Shown here in pieces: positions 8,180-13,994 of a DNA stretch of 34,134 nucleotides (its first letter is position 1; each line of letters opens with the position of its first letter). The translations under genes and the position numbers were made by a program. The stretch is taken from IMG/VR virus record IMGVR_UViG_3300043540_000164, positions 1-34,134 of that record; one strand, written 5' to 3'. The notes below the pieces were generated by a model. The model was not told the origin of the DNA and did not search any database. It worked only from the letters and a program-made list of their open reading frames with translations. This DNA is from a virus.

Positions 8180-8594
8180 ACCGAAGTATATCACCCACCT
8201 CTGCCCAACTCCACATTGCCGGCCCTCCGGCCCAACGCCCCAACGGCGCAGCAGCCCGCAGGCCATCATCACTCAGCGCCACAGCGTCCGAGCCCCGGAA
8301 GAGCCAGAGTTCATCGTCACCTTTAGGGGTAATCCGGCGCACAGCGACGAAGGCTCGTCCGCCGAGGCGGCAACGCCGGGTTAGCCAGCTAATTTGTAGG
8401 GGGCGTAGGGTTATGGCCCATGCGGCCGTGCGTTTACACTCAACCCAACCTTGGGCACCTCCGGGCGCGCAGAACTCCGTATCTGGCACCCCAGGGCTGG
8501 TAGTAGGACTCTCCAGGTGCGTCCACATCCAGGCGTGTAAACCTTTTCGCAGCTCAGAGCGCAGGCCAGCGTCGGGGCCTTTATGAACAGTCAT
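8160..8594 (-). CDS. VRR-NUC-like PD-(D/E)XK nuclease
   Basis: The protein has 144 residues. The N-terminal part shows the order expected of a small VRR-NUC / Holliday-junction-resolvase-like nuclease: SELRKGLHAWMW helix, then GVPDTEF (metal-binding Asp), then GWVECKRT (the ExK motif), then a helix with Gln (LRPLQISWLTRR) and a closing strand GGRAFVAVRRI. Such enzymes cut branched DNA or DNA ends during phage replication, repair and packaging. The ATG lies three bases after the stop of the GcrA-like gene. It is the last gene of a long minus-strand series and converges on gene 7712. Confidence 0.7.
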   Translation of the reverse strand: MTVHKGPDAGLRSELRKGLHAWMWTHLESPTTSPGVPDTEFCAPGGAQGWVECKRTAAWAITLRPLQISWLTRRCRLGGRAFVAVRRITPKGDDELWLFRGSDAVALSDDGLRAAAPLGRWAGGPAMWSWAEVGDILRFTVFGV

Positions 8595-8597
8595 TTA

Positions 8598-8801
8598 CTA
8601 TTCTGATTCTCCTGAGCCTCGGCGTCGGCCATCGCTGACCCCGTACAACCTGACCTTCAACCTAAAGGCTTTGCCCAAAACGGCAGAGCGAGATTTTCCG
8701 AGTTCCCGGCCGATCACAGATGCCGAAGCGCCTTCGTCAGCACGGCGAATCAGGTGTTTTACCTCAGCCCTTGTCCACGGGGTATTGTCTGTATAGGTCA
8801 C
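8598..8801 (-). CDS. GcrA-like helix-turn-helix protein
   Basis: The core WTRAEVKHLIRRADEGASAS, then VIGRELGKSRSAVLGKAFRL, is very close to the DNA-binding part of GcrA, the alphaproteobacterial cell-cycle regulator, in which the R/S-A-V-x-G-K motif contacts DNA. Only this domain is present; the sigma70-binding C-terminus is absent. I choose the GTG at 8801: it makes a GTGA overlap with the upstream stop and has GGAG in front, whereas the longer frame would overlap the neighbour by 70 bases. The 67-residue product may bind host or phage promoters. Confidence 0.72.
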   Translation of the reverse strand: MTYTDNTPWTRAEVKHLIRRADEGASASVIGRELGKSRSAVLGKAFRLKVRLYGVSDGRRRGSGESE

Positions 8802-9028
8802 TGTCCCTTCTCCTCCAACATAATCCGCAGCGCTGAAGCCGCTGCCTCCAGTTCTTGTAGCCACCCCCACCCCCGCCTAAGCCAACGTGGGCCGGGGGTC
8901 CTGGCGCGTACTAGGGGAATGCCTCCGGTGGCTTTCGCCCCTTGGACGTGGGTGATGGCCAGACGCGCGGCAGTGTCCGCCTCCGTGCTCCCTACGTGCG
9001 GCGCGGGGCTATAAAATTTTGGGTTCAT
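8798..9028 (-). CDS. Hypothetical protein, 76 residues
   Basis: The ATG at 9028 lies inside the end of the preceding gene (20-base overlap), and the stop overlaps the GTG of the GcrA-like gene. The N-terminal half is Pro/Gly-rich and basic (ARTPGPRWLRRGWGWLQ) and the C-terminus is one amphipathic helix (ELEAAASALRIMLEEKGQ). I recognise no family. The tight overlaps on both sides are the main support that it is translated. Confidence 0.5.
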   Translation of the reverse strand: MNPKFYSPAPHVGSTEADTAARLAITHVQGAKATGGIPLVRARTPGPRWLRRGWGWLQELEAAASALRIMLEEKGQ

Positions 9029-9227
9029 CAGCTAGAACCTGCTTCAGCTTGTTGAGCAGAGTAATGTAGGCTAGTTCGGCATTCGCCTGGGCGACCTTAA
9101 CGTTGGCGAGCGCTTCCCGATGTTCATCGAGACTTGCAGCTGCTCCCCACTGATAGCCGATGGCGAAACCAGCCGTGAGCGTGACGATCCCGAAGGAAAG
9201 CGCCTCGGCGAAGAGTAGGGCTGTCAT
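9009..9227 (-). CDS. Small membrane protein with coiled-coil tail
   Basis: I place the start at the ATG at 9227, which forms an ATGA overlap with the full-length upstream frame; the longer frame adds a very basic, unlikely leader. Of the 72 residues, about 4-28 form one transmembrane segment (LLFAEALSFGIVTLTAGFAI), followed by a helical, heptad-like tail (EHREALANVKVAQANAELAY). This layout resembles small phage inner-membrane proteins such as spanin-like or anchor proteins, but there is no lysis cassette nearby, so the role is unknown. Confidence 0.6.
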   Translation of the reverse strand: MTALLFAEALSFGIVTLTAGFAIGYQWGAAASLDEHREALANVKVAQANAELAYITLLNKLKQVLADEPKIL

Positions 9228-9772
9228 TTCGCGGCTTTCTTCGGCATGTCGGCTTCGATCTCGGCGAGGATGGCGACGGCAACGCGTGCGGCCCATTCTG
9301 GATCAAGTGCCATATCAACGGCATCGGCGTCTCGTATCTGCGAAAGCGCCTTCGTCGCCATCTCCAGCTTCGCCTTGGTGGCGAGAATCTATTCTTCGGC
9401 ACTTTCGGCTGTCGATTGCACAAGGCGTTGTGTGAGAGCAGTTTGCTCTTCGGCTTCCGCCAGCTTCGCCTTGAGCGCGTCGCGTTCGTCAAGGATGGCG
9501 AGAACGTTCTGCGGCTGAGACGCGATGAGATGGTCGGCGTTATCCTCTGATTTGGGGCCGCACCCTGTCGTTGCAGGACACTTACCGCTGGCGTTAAGAA
9601 GGAACAGCACCCCGACGAATGGGTCGGTTTGCTGTATTTGTTCGCGCATTTCGCCTTCTGCGGCTTTGCGGTTCTCGACTTCCTCTCGCCAAAGGGTACA
9701 CTCCCCGGCGCTCGCCTTCTCGGCCGCCTCGCGCATTTCCTTCGCGATCTCATCCACGGTTCGGTTGGTCAT
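9224..9772 (-). pseudogene. Ead/Ea22-like coiled-coil protein interrupted by an in-frame TAG
   Basis: Translation from the ATG at 9772 (GGAGTCC upstream) gives 127 codons, then TAG at 9389-9391. The same frame stays open for 54 more codons to a TGA at 9224 that overlaps the next gene's ATG. Before the stop is LIASQPQNVLAILDERDALK, like the HIAANxPxNxLALLDEL motif of Ea22-type phage proteins, followed by a coiled coil. After the stop comes ILATKAKLEMATKALSQIRD, which continues the coiled coil. The natural gene is therefore 182 residues plus the stop position. The TAG may be a nonsense mutation, a sequencing error or a read-through codon. Other genes here also use TAG as a stop (for example 9009), so the code is not reassigned. 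The 127-residue N-terminal product may still be made. Confidence 0.7.
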
Positions 9773-9800
9773 GGCTTGGACTCCGAAGGTTGAGATAAGG

Positions 9801-10097
9801 TTAGCGCCAGTCGGAAATGTCGAAAGAGACAACGGCTAGGAAACCGGACGCGTCGACGTCGACGCCCTTCGGTGGCGAGTCCACATAGATGCGCGATCCG
9901 AAGCCTTCGCGCACTCGGCGCAATATGGACAGGAACAAATCCGAATTAGCGTAGGGGCCGAACTTTGCATGCGCGCGGAAAGCCGACATGTCGCAATGCT
10001 TCCGCGTCAACGTAGGGACATCGACGGCGCGGCGTTCGTTAGACCCGTCGACGTTCGTAATCGTGTACGGCTTGGCTTTGAAAGTTACGCGGGGCAT
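9801..10097 (-). CDS. Hypothetical protein, 98 residues
   Basis: The ATG at 10097 is preferred, with GGAG seven bases upstream. A second in-frame ATG at 10151, which has an equally good AAGGAG, would add 18 residues, so both forms are possible. The product is a compact beta-rich protein: VTFKAKPYTITNVDG, a helical middle with FGPYANSDLFLSILRRV, then strands ending in FLAVVSFDISDWR. No family is recognised. It lies in a run of short genes (9.0-10.4 kb) whose starts share a GGAGTC(C)AA leader. Confidence 0.6.
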   Translation of the reverse strand: MPRVTFKAKPYTITNVDGSNERRAVDVPTLTRKHCDMSAFRAHAKFGPYANSDLFLSILRRVREGFGSRIYVDSPPKGVDVDASGFLAVVSFDISDWR

Positions 10098-10171
10098 AGT
10101 TGGACTCCAAGTTAGCGGCGCAAGGCTTGCGCGCTTGCGTTCGTCAGTCATGGGTTGACTCCTTTGCCATC

Positions 10172-10438
10172 TCACGCCTCCCCATCAAGAGCGTTCTGCG
10201 AGTCGTCGTCAAATCCATGGTCGCGCTCCCCCGGAAACTCCGGTTTTTCCGGCTCCGGTTCAACCGCAGGCGGTCCGGAGATGTATAGCCGGCCGCGATG
10301 CGCCATCGCGGCCAGGAGCGCGATCTCTGCGGCGTGTGCGCGCTCATTAAACTTATCACGAGCGGCAGCCATCTCACGACCCTGGTCATCCAGGGCCGCC
10401 ATAATTTCGGCCTCGTAGGCCGCGATGAAATCAGTCAT
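10172..10438 (-). CDS. Hypothetical acidic helical protein
   Basis: Two ATGs are possible (10444 and 10438). The second has GGGAGA at normal spacing and is preferred. The 88 residues form a long helix (TDFIAAYEAEIMAALDDQGR) followed by a Pro/Glu-rich acidic tail (PPAVEPEPEKPEFPGERDHG). The upstream 35 bases are AT-rich (TTTAATTATG) and may hold a promoter, since the dCTP deaminase gene ends there. Function unknown. Confidence 0.6.
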   Translation of the reverse strand: MTDFIAAYEAEIMAALDDQGREMAAARDKFNERAHAAEIALLAAMAHRGRLYISGPPAVEPEPEKPEFPGERDHGFDDDSQNALDGEA

Positions 10439-10474
10439 GCTCATTCTCCCATAATTAAACTATCACAACAAACG

Positions 10475-10936
10475 TCACCTGGCCGCTTGCGGCCCGGCGC
10501 TCTGGTACTGGTACTTACCCGTGTATGGGCTGTCAGTAGGCATATCCAGTCTATGCCACACCACCTGGGCTATCGGTGTACCTGCGTACAACCGGACAAG
10601 TCCGGGGGAGTGGTTGGTCAACTCCAGCGTTAGGTAGCCGCTCCACCCTGGCTCTATGACCGTGTTTTGAACGGCCACCCCCCGCCTAGCCCAACTGGAC
10701 TTGTCCTTGACGTAGGCGATGATGTCCGGAGGCATCCGGAAATATTCTTGCGCACTGGCCAGCTGGAAGGAGCCGACCATGTTCGCAGGGTTAAGCACCA
10801 CGTCGGCCGCCAGGGTGATGTCGTAACCCGCCGGCCCCAGGCCCCCCGTGGCCAGGCTTACCGCGTCGGTAAATCGCTCCCTACAGGGGGTGACCAACCC
10901 CGCGTGGCGTATACTTTGGGCGCTTAGTACGGTCAT
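10475..10936 (-). CDS. dcd: dCTP deaminase / dUTPase-family enzyme
   Basis: The 153-residue protein has the fold signature of the trimeric dCTP deaminase/dUTPase family: LGPAGYDITL (36-42), KDKSSWARRGV (78-87, the phosphate-binding SSxAR motif), VIEPGWSGYLTLELTN (93-108, with E105 at the position of the deaminase catalytic Glu) and GTPIAQVVW (119-127). I favour dCTP deaminase because the PGWxGxLxLELxN block is closer to Dcd than to dUTPase motif 3. It would turn dCTP into dUTP, or dUMP if bifunctional, feeding the thymidylate-synthase-family enzyme at 17.3-19.4 kb. Shine-Dalgarno AGGAG lies about 11 bases upstream. Confidence 0.82.
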   Translation of the reverse strand: MTVLSAQSIRHAGLVTPCRERFTDAVSLATGGLGPAGYDITLAADVVLNPANMVGSFQLASAQEYFRMPPDIIAYVKDKSSWARRGVAVQNTVIEPGWSGYLTLELTNHSPGLVRLYAGTPIAQVVWHRLDMPTDSPYTGKYQYQSAGPQAAR

Positions 10937-10966
10937 GTGTAGTGTGCTCCTGTGAATAGTACAATT

Positions 10967-11452
10967 TCAACCCAGCCGAATCTTCCCGGCTTGCTCCCAT
11001 TCCCGCACGTCGCGCCGCCAACCGCCCCGCGCCACATAGCTTCCTACAGTCATACCAACTTTCAGCATGCGAAACCGTTGAAAAGAATCAGTCGTCGGTA
11101 GCTGAACATTCTCGTTCAACCAGATAAAGCGCCGTAGATCGGCACTTGGCACGCGACCTATAATGTCCAGCACGTGGTCTATACCCTCGTGCAGACCCCC
11201 CCGGCGAGGTAGCGCCCGCGCGCCCGGGGGAAGCCGGCGTATGGGGTGGCCCACTAGGGCTTCTGCTCCTGCAAGGGCCTCTGGGGTGTTGGCCCGAAGA
11301 AGGGCCAGCACAAGGTCAGCCTGGTAAAATCCAGCTGCATCTAGTTGTTCGTATAGTGCCCCGGCATACCAGGGCAACCCCAGCTCGCGGGCGGCTGCCC
11401 GCTGAACCGGGATTGGTAGGGCCTGCACGACCCTCCGGTATTTTTCCAACAT
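10967..11452 (-). CDS. Phage protein with C-terminal GMTVGxYVA motif
   Basis: The protein has 161 residues and starts at an ATG preceded by GGGGGG. The first two thirds are helical with Arg/Pro-rich links (HPIRRLPPGARALPRRGG). The last 35 residues, LKVGMTVGSYVARGGWRRDV and then KIRLG, match the end of the neighbouring protein at 11474-12091. This short domain (a GMTVxEY turn, a helix and a final beta strand) recurs at the C-termini of unrelated phage proteins and probably mediates protein contacts. Function unknown. Confidence 0.65.
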   Translation of the reverse strand: MLEKYRRVVQALPIPVQRAAARELGLPWYAGALYEQLDAAGFYQADLVLALLRANTPEALAGAEALVGHPIRRLPPGARALPRRGGLHEGIDHVLDIIGRVPSADLRRFIWLNENVQLPTTDSFQRFRMLKVGMTVGSYVARGGWRRDVREWEQAGKIRLG

Positions 11453-11473
11453 GGTGCGCCCCCCGTATTGGTG

Positions 11474-12091
11474 TTATGTGGGGTCGCCCAGACTGATCAC
11501 ACCCCGCGAGGCATCATAGCGGATGTCGCCGATGGCCAAGGCCTCGTGTTCTTCCCTGGCACCCGTCTTGGTCTTGCGGCCCTCGGCCATGCTGCGCGCC
11601 ACTGCGGCAGCCACGTACTCACCCACCGTCATGCCTTCGCGGTAATCCGCAAACCGCTTGGCGCGGGCCTGGAGCAGCTTCTCCCCCATGTGGATGGTTT
11701 TGAGATGGAAGGTGGGGGCGCGGCCCCTGTGGCCGTGGGTGGGTTCCTTCGGGGCCTTCGGCTCCTTGGCCTTCTTCTCCTTCGGGGCCTTGGCGGCCTT
11801 CAGCGGGGCCTCCGCGTGATTCTCCAACGCGCGCTGACCGGAGGCGAAGGCTACGAGGCTGGAGTGCAGCGCGGCGATACGCTTGGTGGCTGTGTCGCGG
11901 TCTTTGAACTTCTTCACCGGCTGCGTCTTGCGGCCGTTGGTGTCGAAGTGCTTGATGGACGCCGCCACCTTACACATGCGGTTGTATGTTTCCACCAGTT
12001 CCGCGCCGGTCATACCCTCCAGGTTGATCGGTTCCGCCGCGCTGAGGTCGTATGTGTGGTCGCCGAGGTTAAAATTGTAATTGTGGGACAT
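11474..12091 (-). CDS. Conserved phage protein with basic linker and GMTVGxYVA tail
   Basis: I start at the ATG at 12091 with GGTGAG upstream (a second ATG lies nine bases earlier). The N-terminal domain has MTGAELVETYNRM, then VKKFKDRDTATKRI, a small helical module known from other phage proteins. A Lys/Ala/Pro-rich linker (residues about 95-125) follows. The C-terminus contains YREGMTVGEYVA, then DIRYDASRGVISLGD, shared with the next gene. The Lys-rich linker suggests nucleic-acid contact. A leader with hairpins and a mini-ORF precedes the gene. Confidence 0.68.
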   Translation of the reverse strand: MSHNYNFNLGDHTYDLSAAEPINLEGMTGAELVETYNRMCKVAASIKHFDTNGRKTQPVKKFKDRDTATKRIAALHSSLVAFASGQRALENHAEAPLKAAKAPKEKKAKEPKAPKEPTHGHRGRAPTFHLKTIHMGEKLLQARAKRFADYREGMTVGEYVAAAVARSMAEGRKTKTGAREEHEALAIGDIRYDASRGVISLGDPT

Positions 12092-12142
12092 GATGCTCAC
12101 CGTGTAGAGGTTCTAACAGACCGTGACTTCGGGCCTCGTCAG

Positions 12143-12179
12143 CAGGGGCAGTACCCCTGGACCGCGCGCATGGCGCGGT
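12143..12179 (-). promoter_or_regulatory. Tandem leader hairpins
   Basis: Two perfect stems lie 52-90 bases before the gene at 12091: CAGGGG (12143-12148) with CCCCTG (12154-12159), and ACCGCGC (12161-12167) with GCGCGGT (12173-12179). They directly follow a 19-codon mini-ORF. The arrangement of mini-ORF, hairpins and gene resembles an attenuator, though no U-run follows in the minus direction. Confidence 0.4.
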
Positions 12180-12187
12180 TTCGGCCT

Positions 12188-12247
12188 TTAGACAATTAAC
12201 TCTAAGCTGCCCTGTACCGTCTGTCCCTTATGGAACTTCGGGATCAT
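12188..12247 (-). CDS. Possible 19-residue leader peptide
   Basis: An ATG at the exact end of the 157-bp leader repeat, preceded by GGGAGACGAG, opens a frame MIPKFHKGQTVQGSLELIV that ends at TAA. In the second copy of the repeat the same ATG starts the 70-residue gene at 32900. This may therefore be a genuine leader peptide or the stump of a lost gene. Confidence 0.4.
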   Translation of the reverse strand: MIPKFHKGQTVQGSLELIV

Positions 12248-12400
12248 CTCTCGTCTCCCGCTTCACCCGGCCCGTTTGCCGGTAAACCCAACCTAAGCCT
12301 TAGTTGCTCAAAAGCCAAATATGAAATTTAGGTGGTGCGCAACTAATTTTCAGCTACCTGTTACCACGCAGCCATGGCCCCAGAAGAATCCGGGCCTGCC
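12244..12400 (-). repeat. 157-bp leader repeat, copy 1
   Basis: Read on the minus strand this segment matches 32747-32903 on the plus strand with about 13 mismatches and no gaps (about 92% identity by eye). It contains a TAGTTGC/GCAACTA inverted pair (12301-12307, 12339-12345) around CCTAAATTT-ATATTTGG, then a CTAAG-G-CTTAG pair, then a CCGGC/GCCGG hairpin, a GGGAGA ribosome site and an ATG. It begins inside the 3' end of the 48-residue gene at 12354-12500. It behaves like a portable 5' leader. Confidence 0.85.
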
Positions 12401-12500
12401 CTGGATCTTTAGTCAGCCGCCATGCTCTGATGGTGAGCCCCAGGGGCACCCCTGGCAGCGCGCGCCAGAACAGCACGAAGTTGGTCTCTTTGTAACCCAC
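12354..12500 (-). CDS. 48-residue basic microprotein
   Basis: A GTG start has a perfect GGAGG (12508-12512) seven bases upstream and lies 15 bases after the previous stop. The product, MGYKETNFVLFWRALPGVPL then GLTIRAWRLTKDPGQARILL then GPWLRGNR, is basic and Trp/Leu-rich and could associate with membranes. The last 15 codons lie inside the 157-bp repeat. In copy 2 the same frame keeps the C-terminal residues but has a TAG just upstream, so only a remnant survives there. Confidence 0.5.
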   Translation of the reverse strand: MGYKETNFVLFWRALPGVPLGLTIRAWRLTKDPGQARILLGPWLRGNR

Positions 12501-12515
12501 AGTCAACCCTCCTTC

Positions 12516-12794
12516 TTAAAGGCAATAAGCCCAACACGACAGACTACCAAAGTTGTTAAAGTGCTTCTCCGGGGACCACTCCTTTCCGTAAATAGTTTCT
12601 GGTACATCAGGATGATCTCGATACCGACCTACTAACTGATCTCCATCTATTTTTATTAACAACTCCGGGGTTTCCGAGTCGCACGTCAAAAACAAACCTT
12701 CTGGGGTTTCAGTAATCCCGTCCGGGGAACCAGACAGCGGGTCGGCGTCGTCTGTGCCCTCCAGGCACAACTTCTTGAGTTCTTCGTAAGTCAT
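12516..12794 (-). CDS. Hypothetical acidic protein, 92 residues
   Basis: The ATG has AAGG about eight bases upstream. The product starts with a helix (MTYEELKKLCLEG), then an acidic Asp/Gly/Pro segment, then strands (GLFLTCDSETPELLIKIDGD) and ends HFNNFGSLSCWAYCL. The base composition is more AT-rich than its neighbours. A diverged copy of the leader repeat lies directly upstream (12812-12881). No family recognised. Confidence 0.6.
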   Translation of the reverse strand: MTYEELKKLCLEGTDDADPLSGSPDGITETPEGLFLTCDSETPELLIKIDGDQLVGRYRDHPDVPETIYGKEWSPEKHFNNFGSLSCWAYCL

Positions 12795-12811
12795 GATTAA
12801 CCCTTCTTCTT

Positions 12812-12881
12812 GAATCGCCGGCGTGCCCCGCCGGTAAACCCATTAAGCGCTTGTTGCGTTGAAATTGTCCGGCGCGGCAAC
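12812..12881 (-). repeat. Diverged leader repeat, third copy
   Basis: Read on the minus strand, it has GCAAC-AAGCGCTTAATGGGTTTACCGGC followed by a GCCGG hairpin arm, the same order as the 157-bp leader (GCAACTAAGGCTTAGGTTGGGTTTACCGGC). A GTTGC/GCAAC pair (12853-12857, 12877-12881) stands where the longer copies have their stem. It also ends just before a small gene. Confidence 0.55.
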
Positions 12882-12924
12882 GCCGGGAGTTGCTTGGAGC
12901 GGAGGCCGCAGCCCCCGCTCCCCA

Positions 12925-13110
12925 TTATTGTGGGCGACCCGAGTACAATCGGGTCGCTTCCTCGAGGGCTGCGGTCAGCTCCTCGAGTGACAGCCCATGC
13001 TCCGCGCCGATGGCGCGGATCGCATCCCAGTCCGCTAGACCGGGATACGCAGCGGCGATGGCGCTCATGAGAGCGCCGACCGCCGCGTGAAAGGTCTCGG
13101 TATCCACCAC
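12925..13110 (-). CDS. Small acidic helical protein
   Basis: I choose a GTG at 13110 (or the adjacent GTG at 13107), with GGAAAGGGGGTGAT upstream; the longer frame starts with an unlikely basic leader. The 61 residues are almost entirely helical: TFHAAVGALMSAIAAAYPGL, then WDAIRAIGAEHGLSLEEL, then a final helix. A four-helix or DNA-mimic-like acidic protein is possible. Function unknown. Confidence 0.5.
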   Translation of the reverse strand: MVDTETFHAAVGALMSAIAAAYPGLADWDAIRAIGAEHGLSLEELTAALEEATRLYSGRPQ

Positions 13111-13410
13111 ATCACCCCCTTTCCTGCCGGTTTCGCCCTCGCTAAGACCCCTCACCTCCCCCGGCAGAAGGAGGCTAGTCCGGGTGTGGGCGCGACCCAC
13201 TTTGTCGGGCCCCCGCCGGGCCTGCTACGGTAGCGCGCCCTTTCGGGATGTCCTGTGCCGGCGGGCCACGGGACTGCGCCTTTGCACCGCTCGCGCTCTC
13301 ACCACGCGCGAGGTCGGGACTCCGCCAGACCGGCTTACGCTGCGGTGCGACCGCAGGCGGTACGGGGCCTGTTTTCGCGGCCGCCTCAGCGCCGCTCAAT
13401 GGAGTAAACT
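13111..13410. other. GC-rich spacer without a supported gene
   Basis: Frames are open on both strands because the segment is very GC-rich. The minus-strand frame (13175-13471) would give a Pro/Ala/Arg/Gly low-complexity protein without a Shine-Dalgarno, so I do not call it. A strong hairpin, CTGCGGT-GCG-ACCGCAG (13340-13356), is present. A structured leader RNA for the gene at 13110 is possible. Confidence 0.4.
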
Positions 13411-13464
13411 CATTAAACACGGGTTGCGTATAAAAACCAAACCTAAAATTTAGGCGCGCAACCC
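13385..13464 (-). repeat. Diverged leader repeat, fourth copy
   Basis: GGGTTGCG (13421-13428) and CGCAACCC (13457-13464) form a perfect 8-bp inverted pair, nested around the 13-base palindrome CCTAAA-A-TTTAGG (13442-13454). On the minus strand the order TTGCGC, CCTAAATTT, TTTGG, TTTT, CGCAAC, GTTTA, AGTTTAC follows that of the 157-bp leader, although overall identity is low. Confidence 0.5.
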
Positions 13465-13865
13465 ATATCAAATATAATAATTAGGTTTAGTTGGTCATCA
13501 AATGCGACCGCTACCGGGGTAGCTAAGAAGACGAAGTTATACTAACGTAAACTCTGTTGTTTGCTGTGCACTCTATAGTATATAGGTAGAACACCCAGAC
13601 CACTGTGCTGTTATTTTTGGTAACGGACATCCCAAGAACTCCACTTAGGGTGCCTAATAAGGGGGGTGTAAACCGTAAAAACGGTAGGTCAGATGGGAAC
13701 AGGCGTCTTGGCGCGAGTCACGCAGAGCGGAGACCACAATTGGGCGTCCACGCGACCGCCGTTCACCTGCTGGAGTCCATACCCTGCAACCGGCCTGCCA
13801 TCCCCTACCTGCCGATGTTATGTGCGCCACCACCGGCTGGGCTAATTGTAATTACAAACTCAAAC
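13465..13865. other. Intergenic region, no convincing gene
   Basis: No frame with a ribosome site and plausible composition is present. The left part is AT-rich (AATATAATAATTAGG). Short palindromes are CTATA-GTA-TATAG (13573-13585) and ACCGT-AAAA-ACGGT (13672-13685). A plus-strand promoter-like pair (TTGTTT near 13557 and TATATA at 13579) could drive a small RNA towards 13850, but this is speculative. Confidence 0.4.
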
Positions 13866-13994
13866 CTAACTCAGGCCGTCCTCACCATAATCCTGCCTAC
13901 TTCGGTTGTGCAGCAACCAACCCCAAAGAATTACCCCAGTGGATACAAACGCACCGACAACGTAGCCCATTAGGAAGATTACAAAGCCGTGCAT
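13866..13994 (-). CDS. 42-residue single-pass membrane protein
   Basis: The ATG at 13994 lies within the last codons of the DNA polymerase gene and has AAGGAGG at ideal spacing, also inside that gene. The product is MHGFVIFLMGYVVGAFVSTG, then VILWGWLLHNRSRQDYGEDG, then LS. Residues 4-29 form one transmembrane segment, followed by a polar, charged tail. The size suits a small phage membrane protein (a holin-like or membrane-anchoring role), but there is no other lysis gene nearby. Confidence 0.65.
   Translation of the reverse strand: MHGFVIFLMGYVVGAFVSTGVILWGWLLHNRSRQDYGEDGLS

Noticed and set aside
9124-9753. 209-codon minus-strand ORF rich in Arg/Ser/Pro
   Set aside because: A shadow frame of the interrupted Ea22-like gene and the membrane protein; composition is a frame-shift artefact and there is no ribosome site.
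12321-12635. 104-codon plus-strand ORF
   Set aside because: It is antisense to the 157-bp leader, the 48-residue gene and the 92-residue gene, which have proper ribosome sites; its own start has none.
13175-13471. 98-codon minus-strand ORF
   Set aside because: Pro/Ala/Arg/Gly-rich product from a GC-rich stretch with frames open on both strands; no ribosome site; it begins inside the diverged leader repeat.
13605-13973. 122-codon plus-strand ORF opposite the polymerase 3' end
   Set aside because: GTG start without Shine-Dalgarno, unusual composition, and it conflicts with the well-supported 42-residue gene on the other strand.
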